A stretch of 64,000 nt of DNA from CAVWQV01 sp963757115 (lineage in GTDB: Bacteria; Pseudomonadota; Alphaproteobacteria; Acetobacterales; Acetobacteraceae): NCBI GenBank assembly GCA_963757115.1, contig CAVWQV010000008.1:310001-374000 (forward strand), in the 5' to 3' direction. Below the pieces are notes generated by a model. The model did no database searches. It worked only from the letters and a program-made list of their open reading frames with translations, and was not told the DNA's origin. A program made the translations under genes and the position numbers. Below are positions 20,416-29,316 of this stretch, in pieces. The first letter of the stretch is position 1. Each line of letters begins with the position of its first letter.

Positions 20416-21140
20416 TCAGTACATGTGTTGTCCGCCGTTGATCGACAGCGTGGAGCCGGTCACGAAATCCGCGTCGTCGGCGGTTAGGAACGCGACACCG
20501 CGGGCGATGTCCTCGGCCTTGCCGAGCCGTCCGGCAGGAATACGCGCCACAATTTTCTGCAGCACGTCGGCCGGGACGGCGCGTACCATGTCGGTGTCCA
20601 CGTAGCCGGGTGCGATGGCGTTTACGGTGATGCCGAACCGGGCGCCCTCTTGTGCCAGGGCCTTGGTGAAGCCGTGGATCCCGGATTTCGCCGCAGCGTA
20701 GTTTACCTGCCCATATTGCCCGGCTTGGCCGTTGATGCTGCCGATGTTGACGATCCGCCCGAACTTCTGCGCCCGCATCGAGATCAAAGGTGAGCTTGCA
20801 GAGATTGTAGCAGGAGCCGAGATTCGTATCCGATCACCGCGTCCCACATCTCTCGGTTCATGCGGGCCAGCGTGCCGTCGCGGGTGATGCCAGCGTTGTT
20901 CACCAGGATCTCGATTGGCCCGACCTCTTCCGTGATCCGCTTTATTGCCGTCTCGCAGGCGGCGAAGTCGGCCACGTCGAACCGCTCCACGCGGATGTCA
21001 GTCTCTCGGGCGAAGGCCTGGGCCGCTTCCGAGTTGCCGGCGTAGTTGGCGACCACCGTTCGCCCTTGCGCCTTCAAGGCGCGGCTAATTGCCGCCCCAA
21101 TGCCGCGCGTGCCGCCCGTGACGAGTGCGATGCGAGCCAT
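20416..21140 (-). CDS. phaB: acetoacetyl-CoA reductase PhaB (two frameshifts close together)
   Basis: About 240 residues after correction. ATG 21140; the SDR core begins MARIALVTGGTRGIGAAISR with the NADPH-binding glycines, then NNAGITRDGTLARM. The reading frame is disturbed twice, near 20832 and 20782; between them a third frame encodes TNLGSCYNLCKLTFD, which is exactly the expected helix. It resumes as MRAQKFGRIVNIGSINGQAG. The catalytic Tyr and Lys are in NYAAAKSG. It reduces acetoacetyl-CoA to (R)-3-hydroxybutyryl-CoA. phaA is 86 bp upstream on the same strand, the typical pair. Two extra bases explain the breaks. Confidence 0.92.
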
Positions 21141-21226
21141 GGACCCCTCCCTTGCTTACCGGCTTGCGCGGAGTCGTAACACGGCGCGGCCATGCGGCAA
21201 GAGAGGGGTAGGGCGCGACGGAGCGG

Positions 21227-22399
21227 CTAGCGCTCCACCGCCATCGCGACACCCATGCCGCCCCCGATGCAAAGCGTGGCCAAGCCCTTTTTCGCGTTCT
21301 GCCGGCCCATTTCGTGCAGCAAGGTGGTCAGGATGCGCGCCCCGGAGGCGCCGATCGGATGGCCAATGGCGATAGCGCCGCCGTTGACGTTCACTTTGGC
21401 GGTATCCCAGCCGAGATCCTTATTCACCGCGATCGCCTGCGCCGCGAACGCCTCGTTGGCTTCGACCAGATCGAGCTGGTCAGGCTTCCAGCCGGCGCGC
21501 GCCAAAACCTTGCGCGTGGAGGGGATCGGCCCCGTGCCCATCACCGCCGGATCGACCCCGGCCGTCGCGAACGCGGCAATGCGCGCGAGCGGCTTGAGGC
21601 CGCGCTTAGCCGCCTCCGCGGCGCTCATCACCACCAGGGCGGCAGCGCCGTCGTTGATGCCGGACGCATTGCCCGCCGTCACGGTGCCTTCCTTGTTGAA
21701 CGCCGGGCGCAGCTTGGCCATGGTTTCGGCGCTACTGTCGTGACGGATATACTCGTCATCGCTCACCACGGTCTCGCCCTTGCGGCCCTTCACCGTTACC
21801 GGCGCGATCTCGTCCTTGAACTTGCCGCTCTTCTGCGCCGCCGAGGCCTTCTGCTGGGACGCGAGGGCGAAGGCATCCTGCTCGTCGCGGGTGATCTGAT
21901 AGGCGCGCGCGACGTTCTCCGCAGTGACGCCCATGTGATAGCCGTGGAACGCGTCCCACAGCCCATCCTTCAGCATGGTGTCGATGAACTCGACGCCCCC
22001 CATCTTGGTGCCGCCCCGGAGATAGGCCGCGTGCTGGGACTGGCTCATGCTTTCCTGGCCGCCCGCGACCACGATGCTGCTTTCGCCCGTCCGCACCTGC
22101 TGGGCGGCGAGTGCTACCGCACGTAGGCCCGAGCCGCACACCTGGTTGATTGAGAAGGCAGTCTTCTCGTCGGGGATGCCCGCCGCGCGCGCCGCCTGCC
22201 GGGCGGGATTCTGGCCTTCGCCCGCGGTGAGGATCTGCCCGAGGATGACCTCATCGACGTCGCCTGGCTCGATCCCGGCGCGCTCCATGGCGGACTTCAC
22301 CGCGACCGTGCCGAGTTCATGGGCGGATAAGGTCCCGAGCGCGCCCGAAAAGCTGCCGACGGGCGTGCGCGCCGCCGCGACAATAACGATGTCTTCCAC
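21227..22399 (-). CDS. phaA: acetyl-CoA C-acetyltransferase (beta-ketothiolase) PhaA
   Basis: 390 residues, intact, the standard thiolase length. Active-site Cys is in INQVCGSGLRAVALAAQQV, the general-base His in NVNGGAIAIGHPIGASGAR, and the second Cys near the C-terminus in LCIGGGMGVAMAVE. It condenses two acetyl-CoA to acetoacetyl-CoA, the first step of PHB synthesis; thiolytic degradation is also possible. The ATG at 22399 precedes MEDIVIVAAARTPVGSFSG. It is transcribed with phaB. Confidence 0.95.
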   Translation of the reverse strand: MEDIVIVAAARTPVGSFSGALGTLSAHELGTVAVKSAMERAGIEPGDVDEVILGQILTAGEGQNPARQAARAAGIPDEKTAFSINQVCGSGLRAVALAAQQVRTGESSIVVAGGQESMSQSQHAAYLRGGTKMGGVEFIDTMLKDGLWDAFHGYHMGVTAENVARAYQITRDEQDAFALASQQKASAAQKSGKFKDEIAPVTVKGRKGETVVSDDEYIRHDSSAETMAKLRPAFNKEGTVTAGNASGINDGAAALVVMSAAEAAKRGLKPLARIAAFATAGVDPAVMGTGPIPSTRKVLARAGWKPDQLDLVEANEAFAAQAIAVNKDLGWDTAKVNVNGGAIAIGHPIGASGARILTTLLHEMGRQNAKKGLATLCIGGGMGVAMAVER

Positions 22400-22482
22400 C
22401 CCTGATGCCTCCCGACCGTTGCGTTGCGTGGCATTTGGGGTCGAACCCCGGCCTAGAGCAATGGCGCAAGCCGCGATGCCGG

Positions 22483-22863
22483 TCAGCTTCTGTCACGCAG
22501 CGGATCATGGCCCCAGTTCATCAGCGACTTCCGCCAGCGCGTGTCGGTGACGTCGCCCTCCGGCCGTTGCTTGAGATGACGGTGCACATAGCCGACGACC
22601 TTGCGCATGGCGCGGAAGTCGTCCTCCGTCAGGTCGGCTTGCCGCTTGCCGCGGATTTCGATGATGCGCCGCCCCATGGCATGGCCGACCGCCTCGCCTT
22701 GTTGCGGCGAGACGACCTTTTCGCCGCCTTTCCGCATGCCGACGGAGCGGCTCGGCGTGCTGCCGAGCCACGCCCGGAGCCGCGCCGGTGGCATGTTCAC
22801 CGCGCGGCGGAACTCCTGCGCGATCGCGCGGCGGTCCTCCGGTGGGACGCTGCGCGGCGCCAT
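22483..22863 (-). CDS. DUF3140-family small protein
   Basis: 126 residues. The ATG (22861-22863) overlaps the upstream DUF5872 stop in a TGATG junction. Visible conserved pieces: EEFRRAVNMPPARLRAWL-like start, SRSVGMRKGGEKVVSPQQ, GRRIIEIRGKRQADLTED, VVGYVHRHLKQRPEGD and SLMNWGHDPL at the end. This matches the DUF3140 family; function unknown. It lies between phaA and the PhaC-like gene on the same strand and appears translationally coupled to the DUF5872 gene, so the two probably act together. Confidence 0.7.
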   Translation of the reverse strand: MAPRSVPPEDRRAIAQEFRRAVNMPPARLRAWLGSTPSRSVGMRKGGEKVVSPQQGEAVGHAMGRRIIEIRGKRQADLTEDDFRAMRKVVGYVHRHLKQRPEGDVTDTRWRKSLMNWGHDPLRDRS

Positions 22864-23400
22864 CAACCGCGGCCGCCGGCAAGCGCCCGCACCAGCTCGT
22901 TCTTGCGCATCCTGGACCGGCCCGGCACCTGTTGCCGGCGCGCTTGTTCGAGGAGCTCGGCGCGGGACAGCTCCGCCAGCCGCGCGCTCCCTCGCGGAGC
23001 ACCCGTTTGGCGATAGGGTGCCGTCTTGGCTGCGACGTCCTTCGGCTGGGCCGAGAATTGCCGGCCGGCCTTGCGGTCCGCGCGCTTCTTCGCCGTGGTG
23101 CGGGCGTACTCGTCTGGCGAAAGCTGCTCGCGGGCCGCGCGCGGCAGATAGCGTTCGCCGGTGTCGGTGCTTTTGCGCCCCGAGCGGGTGCCCCAGTCCT
23201 CTCTCTCCCACTGGCGGAGGTGATTGTCGGGGTCGCGCTTGCCTTTGTAGCCGCCGCCCGCCGCCTTGTATCTGCCCCACCGCGAGCTGGGCCTTGCGCG
23301 CCGACCATTGCCCGGGGCGGCCCCCCTTGTCGCCCTTGGTGACGCGCCGCTTCACCTCCTCCCACATCCGGGGATCGGTTTTTTCCGCCGTTTTCGCCAT
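22863..23400 (-). CDS. DUF5872-like basic protein (one frameshift)
   Basis: About 178 residues. It starts MAKTAEKTDPRMWEEVKRRV, followed by KGDKGGRPGQWSARKAQLAV; an extra base near 23275 then moves the frame to RYKAAGGGYKGKRDPDNHL, EREDWGTRSGRKSTDTGERY and TTAKKRADRKAGRQFSAQ. The C-terminus carries a SAP/Rho-N-like helix pair (LAELSRAELLEQARRQQVPG, then RMRKNELVRALAG). It is Lys/Arg-rich, which suggests nucleic-acid contact. The family is of unknown function and common in Rhizobiales and Acetobacteraceae. Without the correction its first third fuses artificially to the DUF3140 frame. Confidence 0.7.
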
Positions 23401-23460
23401 CGCTTGCCTCCGTGCGCGGGGGCAAACGCCGTTGGTTCGGCGGCGGTTCGACCGGATTTG

Positions 23461-24485
23461 CTAGAGCGCCGCGAGCCACGTGCGGAGCGGCTCCCACAAC
23501 GCCTGCTCGGCACCTGCGCCGGCGACCATGCCTATGTGCCCCGCAGCCGGCTCGTGCTGGTGGGCGCCGGGGATCAGCGCGGCGAGCGGACGCGCCCCAC
23601 CGGGCGGGACGATACGGTCGCGCGCCGGTATGGCCGCCCAGGCTGGCAGCGCGAGCGCGGCGGGGTTCACCGGCAGCCCGGCAATCCGCCACTCGCCCCG
23701 CGCTGGCGTGTTCGCGCCGTACCAGCCGTTCAGCACCTCGCGGGCCACGGGTGCGGCGAGCGGAACACCGTCGTTCAGCCAGTCCTCCAGGGCGACGAAC
23801 ATCCGGGCGCGCTGGCTCGCGGGATCGAGCCGGGCGAAGCCAGCGAACTTGCGGCCGATGCTGCCGGGTTCAAGCAGGGCGAACATGGCCTGGAGCGCGT
23901 CGACCGGCAGCGTCCCGCTCCTTGCCAGGGCGGGCTCCAACAGCGGCAGGGAGCGTAGCGCCTGCTCGGCACGCCCTTGTGCCTCGGCGTGGAAGTCCCA
24001 GGGTGCCGCCAGAAGAGCGAGGGCACGCACCACGTCCGGCCGGCGCGCCGCCGCGGCGACGGCGAGCGTGCCGCCCATGCAGTAGCCCACCACCGGGACC
24101 GGCGCGCCCGCCCGCTCCTGGGCTGCGAGCAGCGCCCGCTCCAGCCGGCCGGCGACGTAATCCGTCAGGGTGAAGCTGCGCTCGGCCGCACCCGGCCAGC
24201 CCCAGTCCAGCAGGACGGGCCGGATGCCCCGCTCGGCGAGCCAGCGCAGCATGGAGCGGCCCGGTGCGAGGTCGAGCACGTAGGCGCGGTTCACCAAGCT
24301 CGGGACGAACACCGCAGTCGTCCCGCTGCCGCCCTTGCCGTAGTCGAGCAGCCGGGACCCGCCCTCGCGCCAGATCGACGGCGGCTCGGGCAGCTCGCGC
24401 TGATAGGGGTGCCGCCGGTAGGCTGCGACGCCCGCGATGAACGCTTCCGGGTCGACCCGCTCGCCGGCCGACCTCGCCGCGGCAT
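23461..24485 (-). CDS. phaC: short PhaC-like polyhydroxyalkanoate synthase family protein, start uncertain
   Basis: Roughly 330-340 residues. The family part runs from ERVDPEAFIAGVAAYRRHPY to the C-terminus. It has the PhaC lipase-like box VGYCMGGTLAV (Cys nucleophile), Asp in AIPARDRIVPP and His in AAGHIGMVAG, plus FVPSLVNRAYVLDLAPGRS and LLDWGWPG. Length fits class III PhaC or PhaC-related hydrolases, shorter than class I (about 580). No in-frame start lies near the domain. An ATG at 24485 overlaps the upstream stop (TGATG) but needs one missing base just after it; the alternative in-frame ATG is at 24657, inside the upstream gene. PHA synthase activity is likely but unproven. Confidence 0.7.
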
Positions 24486-24814
24486 CAGGCGGGTTTGTCG
24501 CGCCGCCGGCGGGGGCGCTCGAGGGCGAACAGCCGTCGCTCCAGTTCGTCCACTCGGGCGGTGAGGCGTTCAATCGCTTCGTCGCGAGCGCCAGGTGGAG
24601 CAGGAGCGGACGCGGCCCCCGGCGTTGGTTCGGGGCCGGGGCGTCCAGCCGCCGCATCAGCCGGCGACCCCGGCCGCGGCCGCAGCCGGAGCAGCGCCCG
24701 CCAAGCTTCCTGCGCCTCGCGGTCCACCGCCAGCGCCGCGAATTCGCTCTGCCAGATAGTGGCCCAGTCGCGCTCGAACGCGGTTTCGCTGTCGTCGTCC
24801 GCCGCGTCCGTCAT
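24485..24814 (-). CDS. small acidic/coiled-coil protein upstream of the PhaC-like gene
   Basis: 109 residues from ATG 24814 (MTDAADDDSETAFERDWATI). The N-terminal part holds WQSEFAALAVDREAQEAWRA; the middle is Pro/Ala-rich; the C-terminus is a predicted coiled coil (DEAIERLTARVDELERRLFA) ending in a basic RRRRDKPA tail. I do not recognise a named family. Its stop overlaps the putative PhaC-like start, and class III synthases need a second subunit (PhaE, much longer), so this may be a reduced partner subunit or granule protein. This is inferred from position only. Confidence 0.6.
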   Translation of the reverse strand: MTDAADDDSETAFERDWATIWQSEFAALAVDREAQEAWRALLRLRPRPGSPADAAAGRPGPEPTPGAASAPAPPGARDEAIERLTARVDELERRLFALERPRRRRDKPA

Positions 24815-24922
24815 GCGGCATCGGACCGACCACACGCCGATGGCCGCACTTCCCCGATTTCACTTTCGCGCGTGCGGGAGAGGCCCCATGTTAGCTCGCC
24901 AGGTAAATTACGAAGCAGGTCC

Positions 24923-25642
24923 ATGTCTGAGCCCGTCTCTCGCCCGCCGGGAAACGCCGCTGCGGGCGCCTCGCCGCAAGTGGTCGTCAAGAAATACGCC
25001 AACCGCCGCCTCTACAACACGGAAACTTCCAGCTACATCACGCTCGACAACCTGGCGGACATGATCCGGCTGGGCCGGGACTTCGTCGTCTACGACGCGA
25101 AAACCGGAGACGATATCACCCGCGGCGTGCTCACCCAGATCATCTTCGAAGAAGAAGGCAAGGGGCGGGCCATGCTGCCCATCCCCTTTCTGCGGCAGCT
25201 AATCGGCTTTTACGGCAACAACCTCCAGGCCCTGGTGCCGCGGTATCTCGAGCAGGCCATGGCTGCCTTCGCCCAGCAGCAGAAGCAGGTGCAGGACGCG
25301 GTGGGGCAGACCATGGGCCGCATGTTCCCGTTCGGCGGCATGGAGGAGATCGGGCGGCAGAACATCGCCATGATGGAGCGCGCGATGGCGGTCTGGACGC
25401 CATTTTACCGGCCCCAACAGCACGACCCAGCGGAGCCCGCGTTCCAGCAGGCGGCGGAACCCTCGCCCGATCCGGGCGAGGAGGTCGCGGCACTGCGCGC
25501 GGAGGTCACACGGCTGCGCGCGCAACTGGCCGAATGCCGCAACGCGGCGTCCGCGCCGAACGAGCCGGTGAGCTTGCAGCCGGCGCGCGAGAAGCAGGCC
25601 GAGAAGGCGCGCCAGCCCGTTAGCACAAACACTAAGGCGTGA
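24923..25642 (+). CDS. phaR: polyhydroxyalkanoate synthesis repressor PhaR
   Basis: 239 residues from ATG 24923; the frame is open upstream but the conserved domain sits right after this start. The N-terminal PHB/PHA accumulation regulator DNA-binding domain reads KKYANRRLYNTETSSYI, followed by DFVVYDAKTGDDITRGVLTQ and the PHB-accumulation domain LPIPFLRQLIGFYGNN. A Gln/Met-rich amphipathic middle and a C-terminal coiled coil (EEVAALRAEVTRLRAQL) follow. PhaR represses phasin and PHA genes and is released when it binds nascent PHB. It is divergent from the PhaC-like operon (108 bp), so the intergenic segment is a probable PhaR target. Intact. Confidence 0.93.
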   Translation: MSEPVSRPPGNAAAGASPQVVVKKYANRRLYNTETSSYITLDNLADMIRLGRDFVVYDAKTGDDITRGVLTQIIFEEEGKGRAMLPIPFLRQLIGFYGNNLQALVPRYLEQAMAAFAQQQKQVQDAVGQTMGRMFPFGGMEEIGRQNIAMMERAMAVWTPFYRPQQHDPAEPAFQQAAEPSPDPGEEVAALRAEVTRLRAQLAECRNAASAPNEPVSLQPAREKQAEKARQPVSTNTKA

Positions 25643-25736
25643 ATATTCGCGCTGTCCCTATCGTGATGCGGGAGCTTTGGCGGTTGTAGTGTAGCTTCCC
25701 GCAGGTTAGATCAACGCGAACTCGGAGGCCAAAACC

Positions 25737-26237
25737 GTGTCCGCAGTCGTGGAGACTCCTCGTACGCGTGGGTCGGGTTCGGGGCGAAAGCGCGAACCAG
25801 CACCCAATAAATCTGAGACAGATGGGGAGATCCGCCCGAGCGCCCGGGCGAGCGCCGCCGACCGGCACGTGGGCAGCCGGATTCGCGAACGCCGCATCAT
25901 GCTCGGCTTGTCCCAGCAGCAGCTGGCGCAGATGATCGGCGTGACCTACCAGCAGGCGCATAAGTATGAGCGCGGCCTCAACCGCATTTCGGCAGGCCGA
26001 CTGTACGAGATTGCGCAAGTGCTGAACGTCGCCGTGTCCTGGTTCTTCGAGGGACTGAGCGCCGAACCGCATCCGGTGGAGATTTCGCCCAGGCAGCGCA
26101 TGTGCTTGGAGCTCGCGCGCAATTTCGCCGCGATCGACAACGAGAAGCACCAGGAAGCGCTCAGCGCCATGGCGCGGGCGCTGGCGGCCCAGTCGCTGGC
26201 GGCGCATGGCGTCCGGGACGCGGCCGAGGACATCTGA
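25737..26237 (+). CDS. XRE-family helix-turn-helix regulator
   Basis: 166 residues from GTG 25737 (GGAGG 8 nt upstream). After a basic, low-complexity N-terminus comes a Cro/C1-type HTH: VGSRIRERRIMLGLSQQQLA, then IGVTYQQAHKYERGLNRIS and LYEIAQVLNVAVSWFFEGL. The C-terminal 45 residues are helical. This sequence type is widespread and well conserved in alphaproteobacteria as a stand-alone regulator; its regulon is not known to me. It sits between phaR and mutL on the same strand. Intact. Confidence 0.85.
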   Translation: MSAVVETPRTRGSGSGRKREPAPNKSETDGEIRPSARASAADRHVGSRIRERRIMLGLSQQQLAQMIGVTYQQAHKYERGLNRISAGRLYEIAQVLNVAVSWFFEGLSAEPHPVEISPRQRMCLELARNFAAIDNEKHQEALSAMARALAAQSLAAHGVRDAAEDI

Positions 26238-26306
26238 GGCTGCCTCTCGGGTAGAACGCGCGGCCACTGCACTGCCGCAAGCCGGAGGACCTGCTACGCT
26301 CCGGTG

Positions 26307-28043
26307 ATGGAGTCGCGCATCCACCTGTTGTCCGAGGCGACGGTCAATCGCATCGCCGCCGGCGAGGTGATCGAGCGTCCGGCCGCGGCGGTCAAGGAAT
26401 TGGTGGAGAACGCGCTGGATGCCGGCGCCCGCCGGATCTCGGTGGCACTCGCCGGCGGCGGCATCGAGCGGATCGAGGTCACGGACGACGGCGGCGGCAT
26501 GAATCCGGCCGAGCTCGTCCTCGCCGTGCGGCGGCACGCCACCTCCAAGCTCGACCCCGACGACCCGCTGCTGCGAATCAGCACCCTGGGGTTCCGCGGG
26601 GAGGCGCTGCCTTCCATTGGCGCCGCGGCCCGGCTCCGCATCACGTCCCGGCCGTCCGAGGCCGACAGCGCCTGGGCCATCGAGGTAGCGGCCAATGCCG
26701 TGGGCTGTCCGGAGCCCTGTGCCGGCGCGCCCGGAACGCGCGTGGTGGTGCGCGATCTCTTCTACGCCACGCCAGCGCGGCGCAAGTTCCTTCGCAACGA
26801 ACGAACCGAGGCCGAGCACGCCGAGGCGGCGGTGCGGCGGCTGGCGTTGGCCGCCCCCGACGTCGCTTTCCGCCTGGAGATCGACGGACGCGGGGTGTTC
26901 GACGTCCCCGCTCAAGCGGCGCCCGACCGGCTGGCCGCCCTGCTCGGCCCGGAGGCGGCGGGCACTCTCCTCCCGGTCGCCGCCACGCGCGACGAGATGG
27001 AGCTTGCCGGTTTCGCGGGCGGGCCGGCGCTCACCCGCGCCACCGCAGCAGCGCAGTTCTTGATCGTCAACGGCCGGCCGGTCGCCGATCCCGTGCTGAA
27101 GGCGGCGGTGCGCGTCGCCTACCGCCCGGTGATCGCGGCCGGGCGGCATCCCGTGGTGGCGTTGCGGCTCACGCTCCCGGCCACGGCCCTCGACGTCAAC
27201 GTCCATCCGGCGAAGACCGAGCTTCGGTTCCGCGACCCGGCGGCCGTGCGCGGCTTGGTGATCTCCGGACTGATGCGGGCGCTCGGCGGCGGCGCCGGGG
27301 CCGCCGCCGCGGCGCGGCCGCCGGGGCTCCGGCTGGTGTCCTCCCGCCCGCCGGCCAACGCCGCGCCACCGCCACCCTTGCCCGGCTTCGCGGATGCCGC
27401 GCCCGCCTGGCCTGGGCCGTCCGCGCGCGCGCTGGCCGCACCGCCGGCTCCGGCTCCCGACTACCCGCTCGGCGCACCCGTGGCGCAGGTGCTCGACACC
27501 TACATCATCGCCGTCGCCGCCGACGGCAGTCTGGTGCTCGTCGACCAGCACGCGGCACACGAGCGGCTGACCCACGAGGCGCTGCGGGCGCAGTTGGCGG
27601 CGGGCGGGGTCCGCAGCCAGCCGTTGCTGCTGCCTGCGGTGGTGGATTTGCCGGCGGGGGCGCTGGCGCGCGTGCTCGCGCACGGGGCGGAACTCGCGTC
27701 GCTCGGCCTCGTGATCGAGCCATTCGGCGGCGGGGCGGTGCTGGTCCGCGCGTTGCCCGCCGCACTCGGCGCGCCGGACCCGAAGCCGCTGCTCGAGGAC
27801 ATCGCCGACGAGCTGGCGGCCTTCGAGGAAAACCTGACGCTCCCGGCGCGGCTCGACGCGGTGCTGGCCCGCGCTGCCTGCCACGGCAGCATCCGCGCCG
27901 GCCGGCGGCTCGGTAGCGAGGAGATGGCGGCCCTGCTGCGGCAAATGGAAGCGACGCCGCGGGCCGCCACGTGCAGCCACGGCCGTCCCACCTTTCTCAA
28001 GCTGTCGCGTGCCGCGATCGAGACGATGTTCGGCCGTCGGTGA
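26307..28043 (+). CDS. mutL: DNA mismatch repair protein MutL
   Basis: 578 residues from ATG 26307 (a GTG one codon earlier is possible). GHKL ATPase motifs: VKELVENALDAGA, VTDDGGGM, RHATSKL and GFRGEALPSIG. The C-terminal domain carries DQHAAHERLTHE, the metal-binding endonuclease motif DQHAx2Ex4E, and a late CHGSIRAGRRL. So it is the nicking type of MutL, as expected for bacteria without MutH. It couples MutS mismatch recognition to strand incision. The Ala/Pro-rich linker (about 340-390) is the usual flexible arm. Intact, in contrast to many neighbours. Confidence 0.96.
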   Translation: MESRIHLLSEATVNRIAAGEVIERPAAAVKELVENALDAGARRISVALAGGGIERIEVTDDGGGMNPAELVLAVRRHATSKLDPDDPLLRISTLGFRGEALPSIGAAARLRITSRPSEADSAWAIEVAANAVGCPEPCAGAPGTRVVVRDLFYATPARRKFLRNERTEAEHAEAAVRRLALAAPDVAFRLEIDGRGVFDVPAQAAPDRLAALLGPEAAGTLLPVAATRDEMELAGFAGGPALTRATAAAQFLIVNGRPVADPVLKAAVRVAYRPVIAAGRHPVVALRLTLPATALDVNVHPAKTELRFRDPAAVRGLVISGLMRALGGGAGAAAAARPPGLRLVSSRPPANAAPPPPLPGFADAAPAWPGPSARALAAPPAPAPDYPLGAPVAQVLDTYIIAVAADGSLVLVDQHAAHERLTHEALRAQLAAGGVRSQPLLLPAVVDLPAGALARVLAHGAELASLGLVIEPFGGGAVLVRALPAALGAPDPKPLLEDIADELAAFEENLTLPARLDAVLARAACHGSIRAGRRLGSEEMAALLRQMEATPRAATCSHGRPTFLKLSRAAIETMFGRR

Positions 28044-28076
28044 CGGGCGCCGCCCGTTGCCGGGTGCGCAACCCGC

Positions 28077-29274
28077 TCAGCCGGGTTCCGCGCGGCCGGC
28101 GCGGACAAAGGCGAACTGGCCGGCGATTGTCGCGGCGAGCAGCACGGCCGACGCCGCCAGCGCCGGGCCGCCCGGGAGCAGGCTGACCAGAACGGTGCAC
28201 AGCGCCCCGAAGCCCATCTGCACGAAGCCATATAGGCCGGACGCCGCGCCGATCATCTGCGGCTGCACCCCGATGGCGCTCGCCAGGGCGATCGGGCTCG
28301 TCGCACCCACGCCGAAAGAATACACCACCATGGGAGCCACGACGCCGAGGACGCTCAGCCGCCCGCTGACCGTGAGCAGCAGCAATGCAGCGGCGCCGGC
28401 GATGGCGACGCCGTTGGTCCAACGCAGCAGCGGGGCCGCGCGGACGCGGCGGGCGAGCCGGCTCGCCGCGAAGCTGCCGAATGGCACGCCGCCCATGACG
28501 GCCAGGTAGTAGACCCCGACCTCCGCCGGCGGGCGATGCAGGACGGTGGTGAAGATGAACGGCGAGGCCGTGAGATAGGCGTAGATGCTGGTGCTGCTGA
28601 ACGCCCCGCCCAGCATCAGGGCGCGAAACCGGCTGGTGCGTAGCAGGCGGGCGTAGCTCGGCAGCATCCGCCCGGACCCGGCTCCGCGCGACGCAGCCGT
28701 TTCCGGCAAGCTGAGCAGGGTCGCTCCGAGCGTCAGCGCGCCCAGCGCCGCGAGGACGCCGAAGATCGAGCGCCAGCCCCACCATGCCGCGAGATAGCCG
28801 CCGATGGCCGGCCCGATGCCGGGAGCGAGGCTTTGCGTCATGGTGAGCAGGGCCATCTGCGACCCCGCCTGACCGGGCAAGGCGGCGTCGCGCACCACCG
28901 CGCGCCCGAGTACGAGGCCGCCGCAGCCGCCGAGCGCTTGCACGATGCGGGCGGCGAGCAGCACCGAAAGGTTGGGTGCGAGTGCGGCGACCAGGCTCGC
29001 GCCCACGTAGGCAAGCAGCGCGGCCAGCAATACCCGGGCGCCGGCCCCAGCGGTCCGACACCGGCCCGTAGAGCAACTGCCCGAACGCCACGCCGAACAG
29101 GTAAAGCGTGATCGCGAGCTGGATCGCTCCCGGGGCAACGTGGAGGTCCTGCGCGGCGAACGGGAGGGCGGGCACCAGGATGTGCATGGCAAGCGTGCCG
29201 GACGCAGTGATCGCCACCAGCAGCCAGAACGGCGCGCGCTCGCGGGGAAGTATCGGGTCGGAGAGCAGCGCCAT
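28077..29274 (-). CDS. MFS multidrug exporter, Bcr/CflA type (one frameshift)
   Basis: About 398 residues. ATG 29274; twelve transmembrane segments expected. The N-terminal half (ASGTLAMHILVPALPFAAQ) leads to motif A YGPVSDRWGRRP, where an extra base near 29036 shifts the frame to VLLAALLAYVGASLVAAL. LGRAVVRDAA and MTQSLAPGIGPAIGGYL are typical of Bcr/CflA drug:H+ antiporters. It starts 42 bp after the radical SAM stop, the last gene of the minus-strand run beginning at copC, and converges with mutL. Substrate unknown. Confidence 0.85.
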
Positions 29275-29316
29275 CGTCCGATCAGACGGCAGCGCTGCGG
29301 CGGCGTCCAGCCTCCG

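Noticed and set aside
22425..22470. tRNA T-arm-like GGGGTCGAACCCC
   Set aside because: Loop is too short and no acceptor, D or anticodon arms surround it.
25632..27980. 782-codon minus-strand open frame over the XRE and mutL genes
   Set aside because: Low-complexity, Arg/Gly/His-rich translation without any family pattern, exactly antisense to intact mutL; a by-product of high GC.
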